Below, one piece after another: positions 26,979 to 36,229 of a stretch of 64,000 nucleotides of DNA. The position numbers and the translations under genes were made by a program. Location of the stretch: the NCBI GenBank assembly GCA_903900265.1, contig CAIUMM010000031.1, forward strand, positions 1 to 64,000, in the 5' to 3' direction. Positions within the stretch are counted from its first letter, which is position 1; each line of letters starts with the position of its first letter. Below the pieces are notes generated by a model. That model searched no databases, was not told where the DNA came from, and saw only the letters and a program-made list of their open reading frames with translations. This DNA comes from an uncultured Pseudomonadota bacterium. GTDB lineage: Bacteria > Myxococcota_A > UBA796 > SXON01.

Positions 26979-28538
26979 TCATGCGACTCGATTTAGATTC
27001 ATTCCTTTTTGCCCCCGAGGCGATGCCCCAGAAGTGGTATTCGAAGCAGACTTAGCTGCGCGACGAGCGGCGGAGCTCGACCCCTGCGGCGCAGGTTCGG
27101 ACGCGTACGGGGCTTCCCGCCCGCCCTGACGACCCTGCTCCTGAAAGTCGAGCGACGCGAGGCTGTGACCGTGCGACGCGAGCAGCGCCCGCAAGTCATG
27201 TTCGGCGCCCGCGACGACCGGCGCGAGCGAACCCGGAGCCGAGAAAAGCAAGTCAAGGCCGTGCTCATGACGACGCACATCCAGCGTCCAATCGCCCAGC
27301 GGGTCGCGCACGGACAGGTGCAGCTGGTCCGGCACCGCCGGCGCCGGCAGCTCGGGGAGCGTGGCATCGACCGTGTGCAGCGCCGTCACCGAAGTCGCAG
27401 GCGCGTGGACACGCACCGCGGGTTCGTTCACGGACACCAGCACGCCCGCATCGCCCCGCGCATCCGGATCGACGTCATCCGGAGCCCATCCGCCCGGTCC
27501 GCCCAGCGACGCCGCTACCTCCGCGCGAACCTCGGGCTGCGCGGCTTGAGCGTCGGCAGCGGGCACGACGGTCGCAGGAGCCGACTTCGATGCCGGTGCA
27601 GACGCGGGCTCGGCAGCAGGCACGAGCGCGCGGGGCGCGACGGCCGGCGCAGACACCCGCGACGGACCCGCTACGGAGCGACCCACCAGGGGCGAGTCGG
27701 ACTCCGAGGCGTCCTGGGCAGACTCGGCGCGCGCCATCGTGGCGGACCGAGGCTCCAAATCCAGAGCCTCTGCGTCTACCGGGAGCGCGTCGGACAGCGA
27801 AAGCACGGGAGACGAAGCGGGCACCGCGCTCAGGGCACCGTTGGGGAGCGGCGCCGCCTCGGCGACCGCCGCCCGCGCCGAATCCACCGGCGACGCAGCG
27901 ATCGTCAACGACGGCATCGCCGCCGGACCACCCGCGCCCGTAAGGACCGCAGTCGCTGGGAGCTGCGCAGCAGGTGCGGACGCCGCAGCGGTCGTCAATG
28001 ACGGCATCGCCGCCGGACCCGAGACCGCGGAGAACGCCGGCATCGCGGCCTGACCCGAGACCGCAGTGAACGACGGCATCGAAGCCTGACCCGCGACCGC
28101 AGTGAACGACGGCATCGAAGCCTGACCCGAGACCGCGGAGAACGCCGGCATCGAAGTCTGACCCGAGATCGCAGCGAGCGACGGTGTCACCGCCTGACCT
28201 GCACCTGCCAAAGGCGTTGCCATGGCAGCGTTGGACGAGGCCAGCCCGGGCGCCCCGGCGGGCACACCATCCGAAGTCAACATGGAAGCGACCGCCGGAG
28301 CCTGGGGGATCACGGCGGCCTGCGGGAACGCAGGCATCCCGGGAGCCGCCATCGCGACGCTTCCAAGCTTGGGTTTACGCGTGGGCTTTGCCGAACCGGT
28401 AGGGCGCTCGGATGCCTTCACGGGCGCAGCTTCGCCCACGGCGTCCGCGAGTGCGCCTGCGAACCCCGCTTCCGAGCGCTCGACGGGGCCGCCGAGCGTA
28501 GCGGGCGCCGCAGATGCCGCAGGTGCGACCGCGTTCAC
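26979..28538 (-). CDS. fliK: Hook-length control protein FliK
   Basis: Secreted ruler that sets hook length and switches export specificity through FlhB. The 519-residue product is Ala/Pro/Ser-rich and disordered through its first 390 residues, then has a C-terminal FliK/Flg_hook-like domain (about 400-480: LHLSVRDPLGDWTLDVRRHE, then FSAPGSLAP, LRALLASHGHSLASLDF). The middle contains five 12-residue tandem repeats. The start overlaps the motE stop by four bases. Order fliJ-motE-fliK-flgD supports the call, since sequence alone is weak in this fast-evolving family. Confidence 0.88.
   Translation of the reverse strand: MNAVAPAASAAPATLGGPVERSEAGFAGALADAVGEAAPVKASERPTGSAKPTRKPKLGSVAMAAPGMPAFPQAAVIPQAPAVASMLTSDGVPAGAPGLASSNAAMATPLAGAGQAVTPSLAAISGQTSMPAFSAVSGQASMPSFTAVAGQASMPSFTAVSGQAAMPAFSAVSGPAAMPSLTTAAASAPAAQLPATAVLTGAGGPAAMPSLTIAASPVDSARAAVAEAAPLPNGALSAVPASSPVLSLSDALPVDAEALDLEPRSATMARAESAQDASESDSPLVGRSVAGPSRVSAPAVAPRALVPAAEPASAPASKSAPATVVPAADAQAAQPEVRAEVAASLGGPGGWAPDDVDPDARGDAGVLVSVNEPAVRVHAPATSVTALHTVDATLPELPAPAVPDQLHLSVRDPLGDWTLDVRRHEHGLDLLFSAPGSLAPVVAGAEHDLRALLASHGHSLASLDFQEQGRQGGREAPYASEPAPQGSSSAARRAAKSASNTTSGASPRGQKGMNLNRVA
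27993..28172 (-). repeat. 36-base tandem repeats in fliK
   Basis: Five units of 12 residues (consensus AVSGQASMPSFT) at residues about 123-182. The DNA units differ by a few bases, mostly conservative. Repeat-number change here could alter ruler length. Confidence 0.8.
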
Positions 28539-29095
28539 GGGACCTCCGCTTGCAACGGCCGCGTCAGCTTGCTGGCGAGCGAGGCCGCTTTGGCGGCGGA
28601 GAGCGCGCCCAGAAGCTTGCCCGCTTTGGTGCGGTTCATGCGATCGAGCACCTCCACGGCGAGGGGCTCCTCCAGCGCTGAGAACATCGGCGCGATCGAA
28701 GCCGGACGGTTGCTCTCCACCATCTTCACGAGGCCCTTGACGCGCTCTTCGCGCACCGAGTCCGTCTTGACCAAGCTGGCTTCAATCTCGGTGCGCAGCT
28801 TGGTCAGCGCCGCCATGCGCGCGTCGAGGCGCTTTTCGGCGGCGGTCAGCTCAACTTGCCGCGCTCCGAACGAGTGCTCGCGCTCATCCAGCTCGCGCTC
28901 CCGATGCCGAAGCGCGGCTGCGAGCGTACGGTTTCCCGCCTGCTCCTCTCCGCACCAGCGCATCGCGGCCACGACGTCCGGCACCGGCGCTGTCGCCGGA
29001 GCGGTCGCAGAAGGTGCCGCGACCGCCGCGGCGACCCCGCCGAGCAGCGCTGCAGAGAAGCCCAATACCGCGACCCATCCAGGAATCTTCTTCAT
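28535..29095 (-). CDS. motE: MotE/YlxF-like flagellar membrane protein
   Basis: The 186-residue product has one N-terminal membrane helix (VAVLGFSAALLGGVAAAVAA), a periplasmic coiled coil (about 60-120, ALRHRERELDEREHSFGARQ) and a C-terminal MgtE-N-like helical module (VKGLVKMVESNRPASIAPMF, ALEEPLAVEVLDRMNRTKAG). This matches the MotE/YlxF family found between fliJ and fliK; in some bacteria MotE chaperones the stator protein MotC. Here motA and motB are elsewhere in the locus. It overlaps both neighbours by four bases. A name transfer to a stator role is inference. Confidence 0.82.
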   Translation of the reverse strand: MKKIPGWVAVLGFSAALLGGVAAAVAAPSATAPATAPVPDVVAAMRWCGEEQAGNRTLAAALRHRERELDEREHSFGARQVELTAAEKRLDARMAALTKLRTEIEASLVKTDSVREERVKGLVKMVESNRPASIAPMFSALEEPLAVEVLDRMNRTKAGKLLGALSAAKAASLASKLTRPLQAEVP

Positions 29096-29511
29096 TGATC
29101 TGCCTTACGAAGCCGAGACGCGACTTCGTCCATGTTGCGCGCTTCTACGCGGCGGAGGTCTTCCTCTTCGCGTAACGCTTTTTCTTCAATCACAGCCTGC
29201 ATCGACAGCTCGTCCCGGACGCAACGCGTGTAGCGCTCCCGGTTCAACGCGACGTCGCGCTCTTTCTGGTGGAGTCGGGCGCGCTCCCGGCGCTCCCGCA
29301 GCTCCTCGCGCAGTCGGAACGCCTGATAGGTGACCAGCCCCAGCGCATCTTCGGGGTCCACACCCGCCTGCGCCTGACGTATGCCTCGGGTGAGCTCCGT
29401 GAGCCGCTCCTGCTGCTGATCCCGGGCACGCTCGGACTCACGAAGCACAACGCCGGACTCTTGCCGGGTGTGGGAGCGAAGGCGGTGCAGGGAGGCGAGG
29501 ACGTTCGACAT
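29092..29511 (-). CDS. fliJ: Flagellar export protein FliJ
   Basis: FliJ is the coiled-coil stalk of the type III export ATPase, contacting FliI and FlhA. The 139-residue product is almost entirely charged helix with heptads (RESERARDQQQERLTELTRG, RLREELRERRERARLHQKER), as in the family. ATG at 29511 has AGGAG seven bases upstream. It has its own FliA-type promoter although it follows fliI, and leads fliJ-motE-fliK. Confidence 0.9.
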   Translation of the reverse strand: MSNVLASLHRLRSHTRQESGVVLRESERARDQQQERLTELTRGIRQAQAGVDPEDALGLVTYQAFRLREELRERRERARLHQKERDVALNRERYTRCVRDELSMQAVIEEKALREEEDLRRVEARNMDEVASRLRKADQ

Positions 29512-29529
29512 GGACGCTCCTATTAGCCT

Positions 29530-29556
29530 TTATCGGTCGCCCGGGAAAACAATTTA
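29530..29556 (-). promoter_or_regulatory. FliA-type promoter of fliJ-motE-fliK
   Basis: On the minus strand TAAA, 15 bases, ACCGATAA. The TAAA contains the TAA stop codon of fliI (29554-29556). Confidence 0.85.
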
Positions 29557-30861
29557 GCGCTCATTCAGAATTCCTTCCATCGCCTTCACGGAGTCGGGCA
29601 ACGCCGTGAAATCGGAGACGCTCTGCGACCGAAACGCGCGGATCGAGTCATTGCGGGCGATCGCCGCGTCGACACCGGCGTTGGACCCCGGCTTGTAGGC
29701 GCCGAGACGGATCAACTCCTCGTTCTCGGCCCAGGTCGCCATCAGGCTGCGCACCTTGCTCGCCGCGCTGAGGTGCGCGGGGCCGACCACCGAAGACATC
29801 ACGCGGCTCAGGCTCTGAAGCACGTCGACCGCCGGGAACTGACCGTGCGAGGCGATCCTGCGCGACAGCACGATGTGCCCGTCTACGATGCCGCGCACCG
29901 CGTCGCCGATGGGATCTTGGATGTCGTCGCCGTCGATCAGCACCGTATAGAGCGCGGTCACGCTGCCCGTGCCTTCGCCGGGGCCAGCGCGCTCCATCAA
30001 ACGCGGCAACAGCCCGAACACCGAAGGCGTGTAGCCCTTGGTGGTCGGCGGCTCGCCGGCGGCCAGACCGATCTGGCGCTGGGCCATCGCCAAGCGCGTC
30101 GCGCTGTCCATGAAGAACATGACGTCGTGGCCCTGATCCCGAAACCAGTCGGCGATGGTGGCGGCGACGAACGCGCCGCGCACCTGCAACACCGGCGCCT
30201 TGTCCGAGGTGACGACGACGACCACCGAACGCGCCAGACCTTCCGGCCCCAGCACGTCTTCGAGGAACTCGCGCACTTCGCGACCACGCTCGCCGATCAG
30301 CGCGATCACGTTGATGGTCGCCGACGAGCGGCGCGCGATCATGCCGAGCAGCGTTGACTTTCCGACGCCCGAGCCGGCCATCAGCCCCACGCGCTGCCCC
30401 AATCCAAACGTGAGCATGCCGTCCAGCACCCGCACGCCGGTCTCCAGCGGCTGTCGGATCAACCCGCGACGCAGCGGATCCGGCGCCGCAGCGTGCAACG
30501 GACGCCGGGTCAGCGTCCCCAGCGAGCCTTTGCCGTCCATCGGGTCACCAAACCCGTCGATCACCCTCCCCCGCAAGCTGTCGCCGACCGGCACCGACGG
30601 CATCTCGCCTTCGGTGTCGACGCGCGCTCCAAAGCGTACGCCGTCCACCGCATGAAACGGCATCAAAAGCGCGCGATGCTCCCGAAAACCAACGGTCTCG
30701 GCCGCGCCGCTCCCTTCAATCCTGCACACTTCACCGACGCGCGCCCCGGGGATGTCGGCTTCGACCAACGTACCGACCACCCGTACCACCCGCCCGCTGC
30801 GCCGTCGCACCGGCGCCTCTGCCATCGCGCCCGCGAGCCCCTGAAGGTCAAGCAGGCTCAC
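29554..30861 (-). CDS. fliI: Flagellum-specific ATPase FliI
   Basis: Hexameric ATPase of the flagellar export gate, related to F1-ATPase beta. Visible: Walker A GSGVGKST (about residue 165), then IGERGREVREFLEDVLG, a Walker B region (DVMFFMDSATRLAMAQRQIG), GEPPTTKGYTPSVFGLLPRL and the C-terminal IRLGAYKPG, all FliI hallmarks. Length (435 residues) is normal. GTG at 30861 forms a GTGA overlap with the fliH stop; a GTG six bases further upstream (30867) is equally possible. Confidence 0.96.
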   Translation of the reverse strand: MSLLDLQGLAGAMAEAPVRRRSGRVVRVVGTLVEADIPGARVGEVCRIEGSGAAETVGFREHRALLMPFHAVDGVRFGARVDTEGEMPSVPVGDSLRGRVIDGFGDPMDGKGSLGTLTRRPLHAAAPDPLRRGLIRQPLETGVRVLDGMLTFGLGQRVGLMAGSGVGKSTLLGMIARRSSATINVIALIGERGREVREFLEDVLGPEGLARSVVVVVTSDKAPVLQVRGAFVAATIADWFRDQGHDVMFFMDSATRLAMAQRQIGLAAGEPPTTKGYTPSVFGLLPRLMERAGPGEGTGSVTALYTVLIDGDDIQDPIGDAVRGIVDGHIVLSRRIASHGQFPAVDVLQSLSRVMSSVVGPAHLSAASKVRSLMATWAENEELIRLGAYKPGSNAGVDAAIARNDSIRAFRSQSVSDFTALPDSVKAMEGILNER

Positions 30862-31430
30862 TTCCACTGCTCTAAGACCGCCGCCACCGCAGCGACCGCG
30901 CAGCTCACCGAAGCGTCGATACGCCCGGAAGGACCTTCGCAGATGCAGCCTCCGTCGACGGCGGGGTCTTCGACCACGACGATGCCGCTGTCCGCCACCG
31001 CACGACGCACCGCGTCGAAGTCCGCAGGAGCGACGCGCACAGTCAGCCCTTCCCGACCGAGCGCGCCCACCGCTTCTTCGACGATCGCGGCGAGCAACGC
31101 AGGATCGACGTGCAAGGCCTGTCCGGCGATGCGCCGCGAAGCCTCGAGGATCACCGCCGCCGTCGTGGCCCGCGCCTCCGTGAGCAAGCCCTGACGCATC
31201 CCCTCGATCGCGTCGGCGACCTCTTTCAAAACCTTCGCCGCAGCGCGCGCTTCCGCCTCTGCCGCAGCCAACGAAGCCATGGCTTCGGCGTGGGCACGCT
31301 CCCTCGCTACCCGACCGGGATCGGGCGGAGGAGGGGGAGGAGGCGCAGGAGCCGGAGGTGCCTCAGCGACCACCTTGGCGGCCTTCCGCGATTCCCGCAG
31401 GTGTTGGGCGAGCGGGATGAACACCGGCAC
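30858..31430 (-). CDS. fliH: Flagellar export ATPase regulator FliH
   Basis: Peripheral stalk protein linking FliI to the C-ring. The 190-residue product has a Pro-rich N-terminal stretch (APPAPAPPPPPPPDPG), an Ala/Glu helical middle and a C-terminal domain resembling FliH/V-ATPase E (ASRRIAGQALHVDPALLAAI, EGLTVRVAPADFDAVRRAV, DSGIVVVEDPAVDGGCICE). It lies three bases after fliG and overlaps fliI. Sequence is divergent, but order fliF-fliG-fliH-fliI makes it clear. Confidence 0.92.
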   Translation of the reverse strand: MPVFIPLAQHLRESRKAAKVVAEAPPAPAPPPPPPPDPGRVARERAHAEAMASLAAAEAEARAAAKVLKEVADAIEGMRQGLLTEARATTAAVILEASRRIAGQALHVDPALLAAIVEEAVGALGREGLTVRVAPADFDAVRRAVADSGIVVVEDPAVDGGCICEGPSGRIDASVSCAVAAVAAVLEQWK

Positions 31431-31433
31431 CGG

Positions 31434-32456
31434 CTACTTGCCCGCGTCGTCGGCGCCGCCCATGTCGAGGTCGATGGCACCTTCGTCGGCGAGGCGGCGA
31501 GCCACGGCGACCACGCGGTCCTGAGCCTCGCGGATCTGGGACTTGCGCACCCGACCGCTGAGCTCGATCTCCTCGAGCAGGTCCGAAGAAGCGCGCGTGG
31601 AGAGGTTCGCGAGGAACTGGTCGCGGAGCTCCTGCGATGCGCCCTTGAGCGCGAGCACGAGGTCGGGGCGGTCCAAGCCACGGAGCAGCGTCTGGATCGC
31701 GCGGCCTTCGAGGCGGATGAGGTCCTCGAACACCACCATGCGGCGCTGCAAATCTTCGGCGAGATCCTCTTCGACCAACCGCACCCGGCCCAACAGCGCC
31801 GAGTTGTCGTCCCGCGACATACGTCCGAGGATGCGCGCGGTGTTCTCCACGCCGCCCATCTGGGTGGGCTCGTCGAGGTGGCCCAACGCACGCCGAAGCG
31901 CGGCTTCGACGTCGTCGACCATCTCGGCGTCCACGCGCTCAGCGCGCGCCATACGGATGGTGACGTCGGAGCGCTGATCTTCGGTGAAGCAAGCGAGCAC
32001 GCGCGCCGCGTTCTCGGGTCCCATGCGCAGCAGCGCGACCGCGCGCACCTGCGGATGCTCGTCGCAGAGCACGCTCGCCACCGCGTTGGGCGGGCGGGCG
32101 TTGATGAACGCTTCGAAGGTGTTCGCGCCTTGACGACGCATCGCCGCGGCGATGCGCGGGCGCCGGTCATCGTCGAGCAGGTCGGGGAGCACGTTGCGCG
32201 CGAAGTCAGGGCCGGTCGAAGGCAGGATGCTGACGGCGGAGAGCTCGTCTACAAAGTCGCCAACGACGCTCTCGACCACAGACTCATCCACTTCACCGAG
32301 GCCGTTGATCGCGGCGCCGATGAGCTTGACCTCGTCGTCGGTGAGGTTGCGCAGCAGCGCGCGCGCCGCCTCGCGCTCGAGGTACATCACGAACACAGCC
32401 GCCTTCTGGATATTCGAAAGCTCGGGGTTGCTGACAAGGCGAGGGGCTGCACCCAT
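31434..32456 (-). CDS. fliG: Motor switch protein FliG
   Basis: C-ring protein that receives torque from MotA. The 340-residue product shows the N-terminal FliF-binding domain (LSNIQKAAVFVMYLEREAAR), the middle domain with the EHPQ motif (VLCDEHPQVRAVALLRMGP) and the C-terminal domain with charged torque helix (VFEDLIRLEGRAIQTLLRGL, then LKGASQELRDQFLANLSTRA). ATG at 32456 with GGAG upstream; ten bases after fliF. Confidence 0.97.
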   Translation of the reverse strand: MGAAPRLVSNPELSNIQKAAVFVMYLEREAARALLRNLTDDEVKLIGAAINGLGEVDESVVESVVGDFVDELSAVSILPSTGPDFARNVLPDLLDDDRRPRIAAAMRRQGANTFEAFINARPPNAVASVLCDEHPQVRAVALLRMGPENAARVLACFTEDQRSDVTIRMARAERVDAEMVDDVEAALRRALGHLDEPTQMGGVENTARILGRMSRDDNSALLGRVRLVEEDLAEDLQRRMVVFEDLIRLEGRAIQTLLRGLDRPDLVLALKGASQELRDQFLANLSTRASSDLLEEIELSGRVRKSQIREAQDRVVAVARRLADEGAIDLDMGGADDAGK

Positions 32457-32465
32457 GGTTGCTCC

Positions 32466-34055
32466 TTAGTTCCGGATCCATCGGCGCAGAACTTCCGCGG
32501 AGTGCTCAGACTCCTGACGGACGAGGTCGCTGACGTCACTGGCTTGATGTGAATCGAGGCGGGCGAGGCGCGCACGGAGGCGCTCGTCGAGATGGATCAC
32601 CGTACCCTCGTCTTCCTCGGCCGCGCCGTCCGCTTGACCAGCGACCGGAACAGCGATCTCCTTGGTGACGACGGCGGGGGTACGAACCGCCGCCATGAGC
32701 GGACGAACGAGGAAGAAGAAGGCGGCGAGCACTGCGGCTGCCACGACCGCGGCGGGCACGAAGCGCTGCCAGGTCTCGGCGTTGGCTGCAGCTTCCGCGG
32801 CAGCGGCATCCGCGGCGGTGGTGTCGGGAGGCGCAAAGGGAAGGAAGCTGACGACGATGTCGTCACCGCGCTTGCTGCTCTCCCCCAACGCAGCGCGAAC
32901 ACCGGCTTCGAGCTCGGTGCGCAGCGCGGCTTGATCGCCGCCTGCCGCAGCGGCGATGACCGCCTTCTCGTCGATCATCACCGAAGCGGTCAAGCGACGG
33001 ATGTCGCCGGCAGGCTGGGAGGTGGTGGTCGTCGTGGTCGTGAACTGGAAGGTGGTCTGCTGGCTCTCTCGGCTGCGTCCGCTGGAGGAGCCGGTGCCCG
33101 CCGTGGTCGCGCGCTCGGGGAGGTTGGAGTCCGTTCCAGGGACGCCCGCGGCGGTGGTGGAGCTGCCGCCGTTGGTCTCGGACTCGATCTTCTCGGAGCT
33201 GGCCACCGCGCTGTCGGGGTCCACCGCGCTGACGGTAGACTGCACCGCGGAGGTCTCGAGCTCGACGTGTACGGTCACGGCGGCGGCTTCGGGATCGCCA
33301 AGCAGACGCGCGAGCGCGATGCGTACGCCTTCGGCCAGCTCGGCTTCCCGCCGCGCAGCGAGCACCGCGAGATCGCCGTTCCCGGACCCGGCGTCGTCCG
33401 GACCGCGCCCGCCGCTCCAGAGCAAGCGACCGGTGCTCGCATCGACGACGGTGACGTCATCTGCGCTCATCCCGGCGACAGCGTGGCTCACCAGCTCAGC
33501 GACGCTGCGCGCGGTGTTCCGATCGATGGTGGTTCCTACGTCCGGCCGGAGCGTGACCGCGGCGGTCGGGCGATCGGTGTCGCCCAGAAACGCGGTGCGC
33601 TCGGGGAACGTGATGTGGACCGTGCTGGTCGCGATGCCGCTGATGGCGTTCAGCGTGCGAACAAGCTCGCCCTGCATCATGCGGACGCGGTGCAGTTGCT
33701 CTTGAAAGGGGGTGACCCAAGGGTCAATCTGCTCGAGACCTTCGAGGCCGACAATGCCGCCATCGCTGCTCGCAGCGCGACGAGCGTCGACCTGAATCTC
33801 CCGGGGAACCCGGATCGTGACGCCATCCGTATCGATGGTGTAGGGCAGCTCGGCCTGCGCCAAGGCGCGCGCGATGGTCTGAGCTTCATCCGGGTCCGTC
33901 GCGCGGGTGAGGACCACCACGTCGGGCTGAGAGGCCCATACGCCTACCGCCCCGACCGTGACCAGACTGAGCGCGAGCGCCGCGTAAAGCACCCGGCGCC
34001 GCGCGGGCTCTAGGGCCGCGTGAAAGGTCTGCAACTGCTCGAGGATGTTCGCCAC
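32466..34055 (-). CDS. fliF: Flagellar MS-ring protein FliF
   Basis: Forms the membrane-embedded MS ring on which the motor assembles. The 529-residue product has two transmembrane helices (about 20-42, VLYAALALSLVTVGAVGVWA; and about 436-458, FVPAAVVAAAVLAAFFFLVR), YscJ-like ring-building modules (LPYTIDTDGVTIRVPREIQV) and a C-terminal FliG-binding tail. The start is GTG at 34055, seven bases after the promoter -10, so the message is probably leaderless. Leads fliF-fliG-fliH-fliI. Confidence 0.96.
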   Translation of the reverse strand: MANILEQLQTFHAALEPARRRVLYAALALSLVTVGAVGVWASQPDVVVLTRATDPDEAQTIARALAQAELPYTIDTDGVTIRVPREIQVDARRAASSDGGIVGLEGLEQIDPWVTPFQEQLHRVRMMQGELVRTLNAISGIATSTVHITFPERTAFLGDTDRPTAAVTLRPDVGTTIDRNTARSVAELVSHAVAGMSADDVTVVDASTGRLLWSGGRGPDDAGSGNGDLAVLAARREAELAEGVRIALARLLGDPEAAAVTVHVELETSAVQSTVSAVDPDSAVASSEKIESETNGGSSTTAAGVPGTDSNLPERATTAGTGSSSGRSRESQQTTFQFTTTTTTTSQPAGDIRRLTASVMIDEKAVIAAAAGGDQAALRTELEAGVRAALGESSKRGDDIVVSFLPFAPPDTTAADAAAAEAAANAETWQRFVPAAVVAAAVLAAFFFLVRPLMAAVRTPAVVTKEIAVPVAGQADGAAEEDEGTVIHLDERLRARLARLDSHQASDVSDLVRQESEHSAEVLRRWIRN

Positions 34056-34062
34056 GCCTTAT

Positions 34063-34089
34063 CTATCGGTCGCTGGCCTCATCACTTTA
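34063..34089 (-). promoter_or_regulatory. FliA-type promoter of fliF-fliG-fliH-fliI
   Basis: On the minus strand TAAA, 15 bases, ACCGATAG; seven bases to the GTG of fliF. It lies four bases after the flhA stop. Confidence 0.87.
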
Positions 34090-34092
34090 GCA

Positions 34093-36174
34093 CTATTTTA
34101 GACGAATCTCAGCAGCGCGATTCAACGGCGTTCCGGGCACGATCTCGCCAGGGCTAAGCACCGGAACTCTCGGGAGCGCCTTCTCAAGCAAGCGGCGGAT
34201 CGGGCCACGCGCCAGCGGAGGAACGAGCAACACCAGCTCGCCACCGCCGCCCCAGCTCTCAGTCTGGGTGCGGATGGCGCCGATCAGGCGACGGGTCGTG
34301 TCGGGGTCGAGCATGAGCGTCATGGTGCCGCCCTCGCCGCCCTGAAGTCCGCGAACCACCGCATCTTCCGCGTCCGGACCCAGCCCCAAGTAGTAGAGCG
34401 TGCCGTCTTCCCCGAGGAACCGCGCGGTGACCGCACGGCACATGCGCTGACGCACAAACTCAGTGAGCACCTCGGGATCGCGCGTGCGCGGCGCGTACTC
34501 GGCGAGCGCCTCCAGCACCGCCTGCGTGTCCCGAACCCCGACGCCCTCCGCGATCAAGTTGCGGAACACGCGCAGCACCGCAGCGCGCGGCAACGGATCG
34601 GGGATCAGCTCCTCGACGAGGCGCGGATTGTCGGCGGTCACCCGCTCGAGTGCATCGGCGAGCTGCTGACGGCCGTAGACCTCGTGGGCGTGACGGCGAA
34701 GCAGGTCATCCAAATGGGTGGTCAGCACCGTGGGCGCATCGACCACCGTAAAGCCCTGGCTCTGCGCCCGGAGCTTGTTGGAGTCGGGGATCCAGAAGCC
34801 CTTGAGCCCGTAGACGGGATCGACGCCGCGGGTGCCGGCCAGCGTCCCGGTGGCGGTGCCTGGATCGAGCGCGAGCAGCTGCTTCGCGACGATCTTGCCG
34901 GTGCCGATGACCTCGCCGCGCAACAGCACGCGGTACTGGCCGGCGCCGAGGCGGACATTGTCGCGCAGGTGCACCGCCGGCAGCATGACGCCGAGGTTTT
35001 GCGCGACCTGCTTGCGGATCTTCTGAATGCGCTCCACCAGCGCGCCGCCGCGTTTTTCATCGACGAGGTACACAAGATCAAGCCCGACTTCGACGACCAG
35101 CGGCTCAACGCGCAGCATGTCTTCGATCTTCTGCTCGGTCGGTACGGTGGCGGCTGCGGGATCAGGAGCCACGACCTTCTCGGGCACATCCCGCAGCGTG
35201 TATGCCAGCCCGCCCAGCATCACGGTGATGACGCTGAACGGGACCCGCAGGCCGGGGACGAAGATGAAGGTCGCCGCCAGGCCGGCGAGCACAGCGAGCG
35301 CACGCGGGTTGCCGAGCAGCTGCGTCCCGAACTGCGCGTCCAAGCTCTCCTCGTCGACCGCAGAGACGCGCGTCACGAGCAGACCCGCCGCGGCGGAGAC
35401 GATGAGCGCAGGGACCTGACTCGCCAGACCGTCGCCGATGGTCAACAGCGTGTAGTTGGCCGCCGCGGTCTTCAGGCTCAAGCCGTTCATCCCGACGCCG
35501 ATGACCACGCCCGCGAGGAGGTTGATCAGCATGATCACGATCGCCGCGATCGCATCGCCTTTGATGAACTTGCTCGCGCCGTCCATCGCACCGTAGAAGT
35601 CAGCCTCGCGAGCGACCTCAGCCCGGCGACGTTTGGCGACCTTCTCATCGATCAACCCCGCGTTCAGCTCCGCGTCCACCGCCATCTGCTTGCCCGGGAG
35701 CGCGTCCAGGGTGAAGCGCGCAGCGACCTCGGCCACGCGGCCAGCGCCCTTGGTGATGACGATGAAGTTGATGACCAGCAGGATGCAAAAAAGGATGAAA
35801 CCGACAACGTAGTTGCCGCCGACCACGAAGTTCCCGAACGCCTCGATCACGTGCCCGGCGGCCCCCGGCCCCAGCGCGCCGTTGAGCAGGATCAAACGGG
35901 TGGATGCCACGTTCAACGACAACCGGAACAACGTGGAGATCAGCAGGATGATCGGAAACGACGAGAAATCGACCGGGCGCTTTACGTACAGCGAAACCAG
36001 GAAGATCAGCAATGACAGCGTGATCGACAGCGCCAGGAAGATGTCGAGCAGCAACGGCGGCAGCGGCACCATCAGCAGCGCGATCATGCCGAACACGCCA
36101 CCCGCGAGGGCGACGTCGCCGTTCGCGCGCACCGACGCCATGAACGAGCCTGCGGCAGGGACAGAGGATGCCAT
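34093..36174 (-). CDS. flhA: Flagellar export gate protein FlhA
   Basis: Large inner-membrane component of the export gate. The 693-residue product has the usual N-terminal half of about eight membrane helices (MIALLMVPLPPLLLDIFLAL onwards), the conserved cytoplasmic loop (TKGAGRVAEVAARFTLDALP, GKQMAVDAELNAGLID) and a soluble C-terminal export-substrate docking domain ending in IRLK. Length is standard. ATG at 36174 is eight bases after the -10 of its own promoter. It is a single-gene transcript or reads on into fliF. Confidence 0.97.
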   Translation of the reverse strand: MASSVPAAGSFMASVRANGDVALAGGVFGMIALLMVPLPPLLLDIFLALSITLSLLIFLVSLYVKRPVDFSSFPIILLISTLFRLSLNVASTRLILLNGALGPGAAGHVIEAFGNFVVGGNYVVGFILFCILLVINFIVITKGAGRVAEVAARFTLDALPGKQMAVDAELNAGLIDEKVAKRRRAEVAREADFYGAMDGASKFIKGDAIAAIVIMLINLLAGVVIGVGMNGLSLKTAAANYTLLTIGDGLASQVPALIVSAAAGLLVTRVSAVDEESLDAQFGTQLLGNPRALAVLAGLAATFIFVPGLRVPFSVITVMLGGLAYTLRDVPEKVVAPDPAAATVPTEQKIEDMLRVEPLVVEVGLDLVYLVDEKRGGALVERIQKIRKQVAQNLGVMLPAVHLRDNVRLGAGQYRVLLRGEVIGTGKIVAKQLLALDPGTATGTLAGTRGVDPVYGLKGFWIPDSNKLRAQSQGFTVVDAPTVLTTHLDDLLRRHAHEVYGRQQLADALERVTADNPRLVEELIPDPLPRAAVLRVFRNLIAEGVGVRDTQAVLEALAEYAPRTRDPEVLTEFVRQRMCRAVTARFLGEDGTLYYLGLGPDAEDAVVRGLQGGEGGTMTLMLDPDTTRRLIGAIRTQTESWGGGGELVLLVPPLARGPIRRLLEKALPRVPVLSPGEIVPGTPLNRAAEIRLK

Positions 36175-36182
36175 GACGTCCT

Positions 36183-36209
36183 CTATCGGTCATCCCATCC
36201 TAATGTTTA
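36183..36209 (-). promoter_or_regulatory. FliA-type promoter of flhA
   Basis: On the minus strand TAAA, 15 bases, ACCGATAG; eight bases (AGGACGTC) to the ATG of flhA. Confidence 0.87.
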
Positions 36210-36229
36210 GACGGAATTTCGAGACCGGT

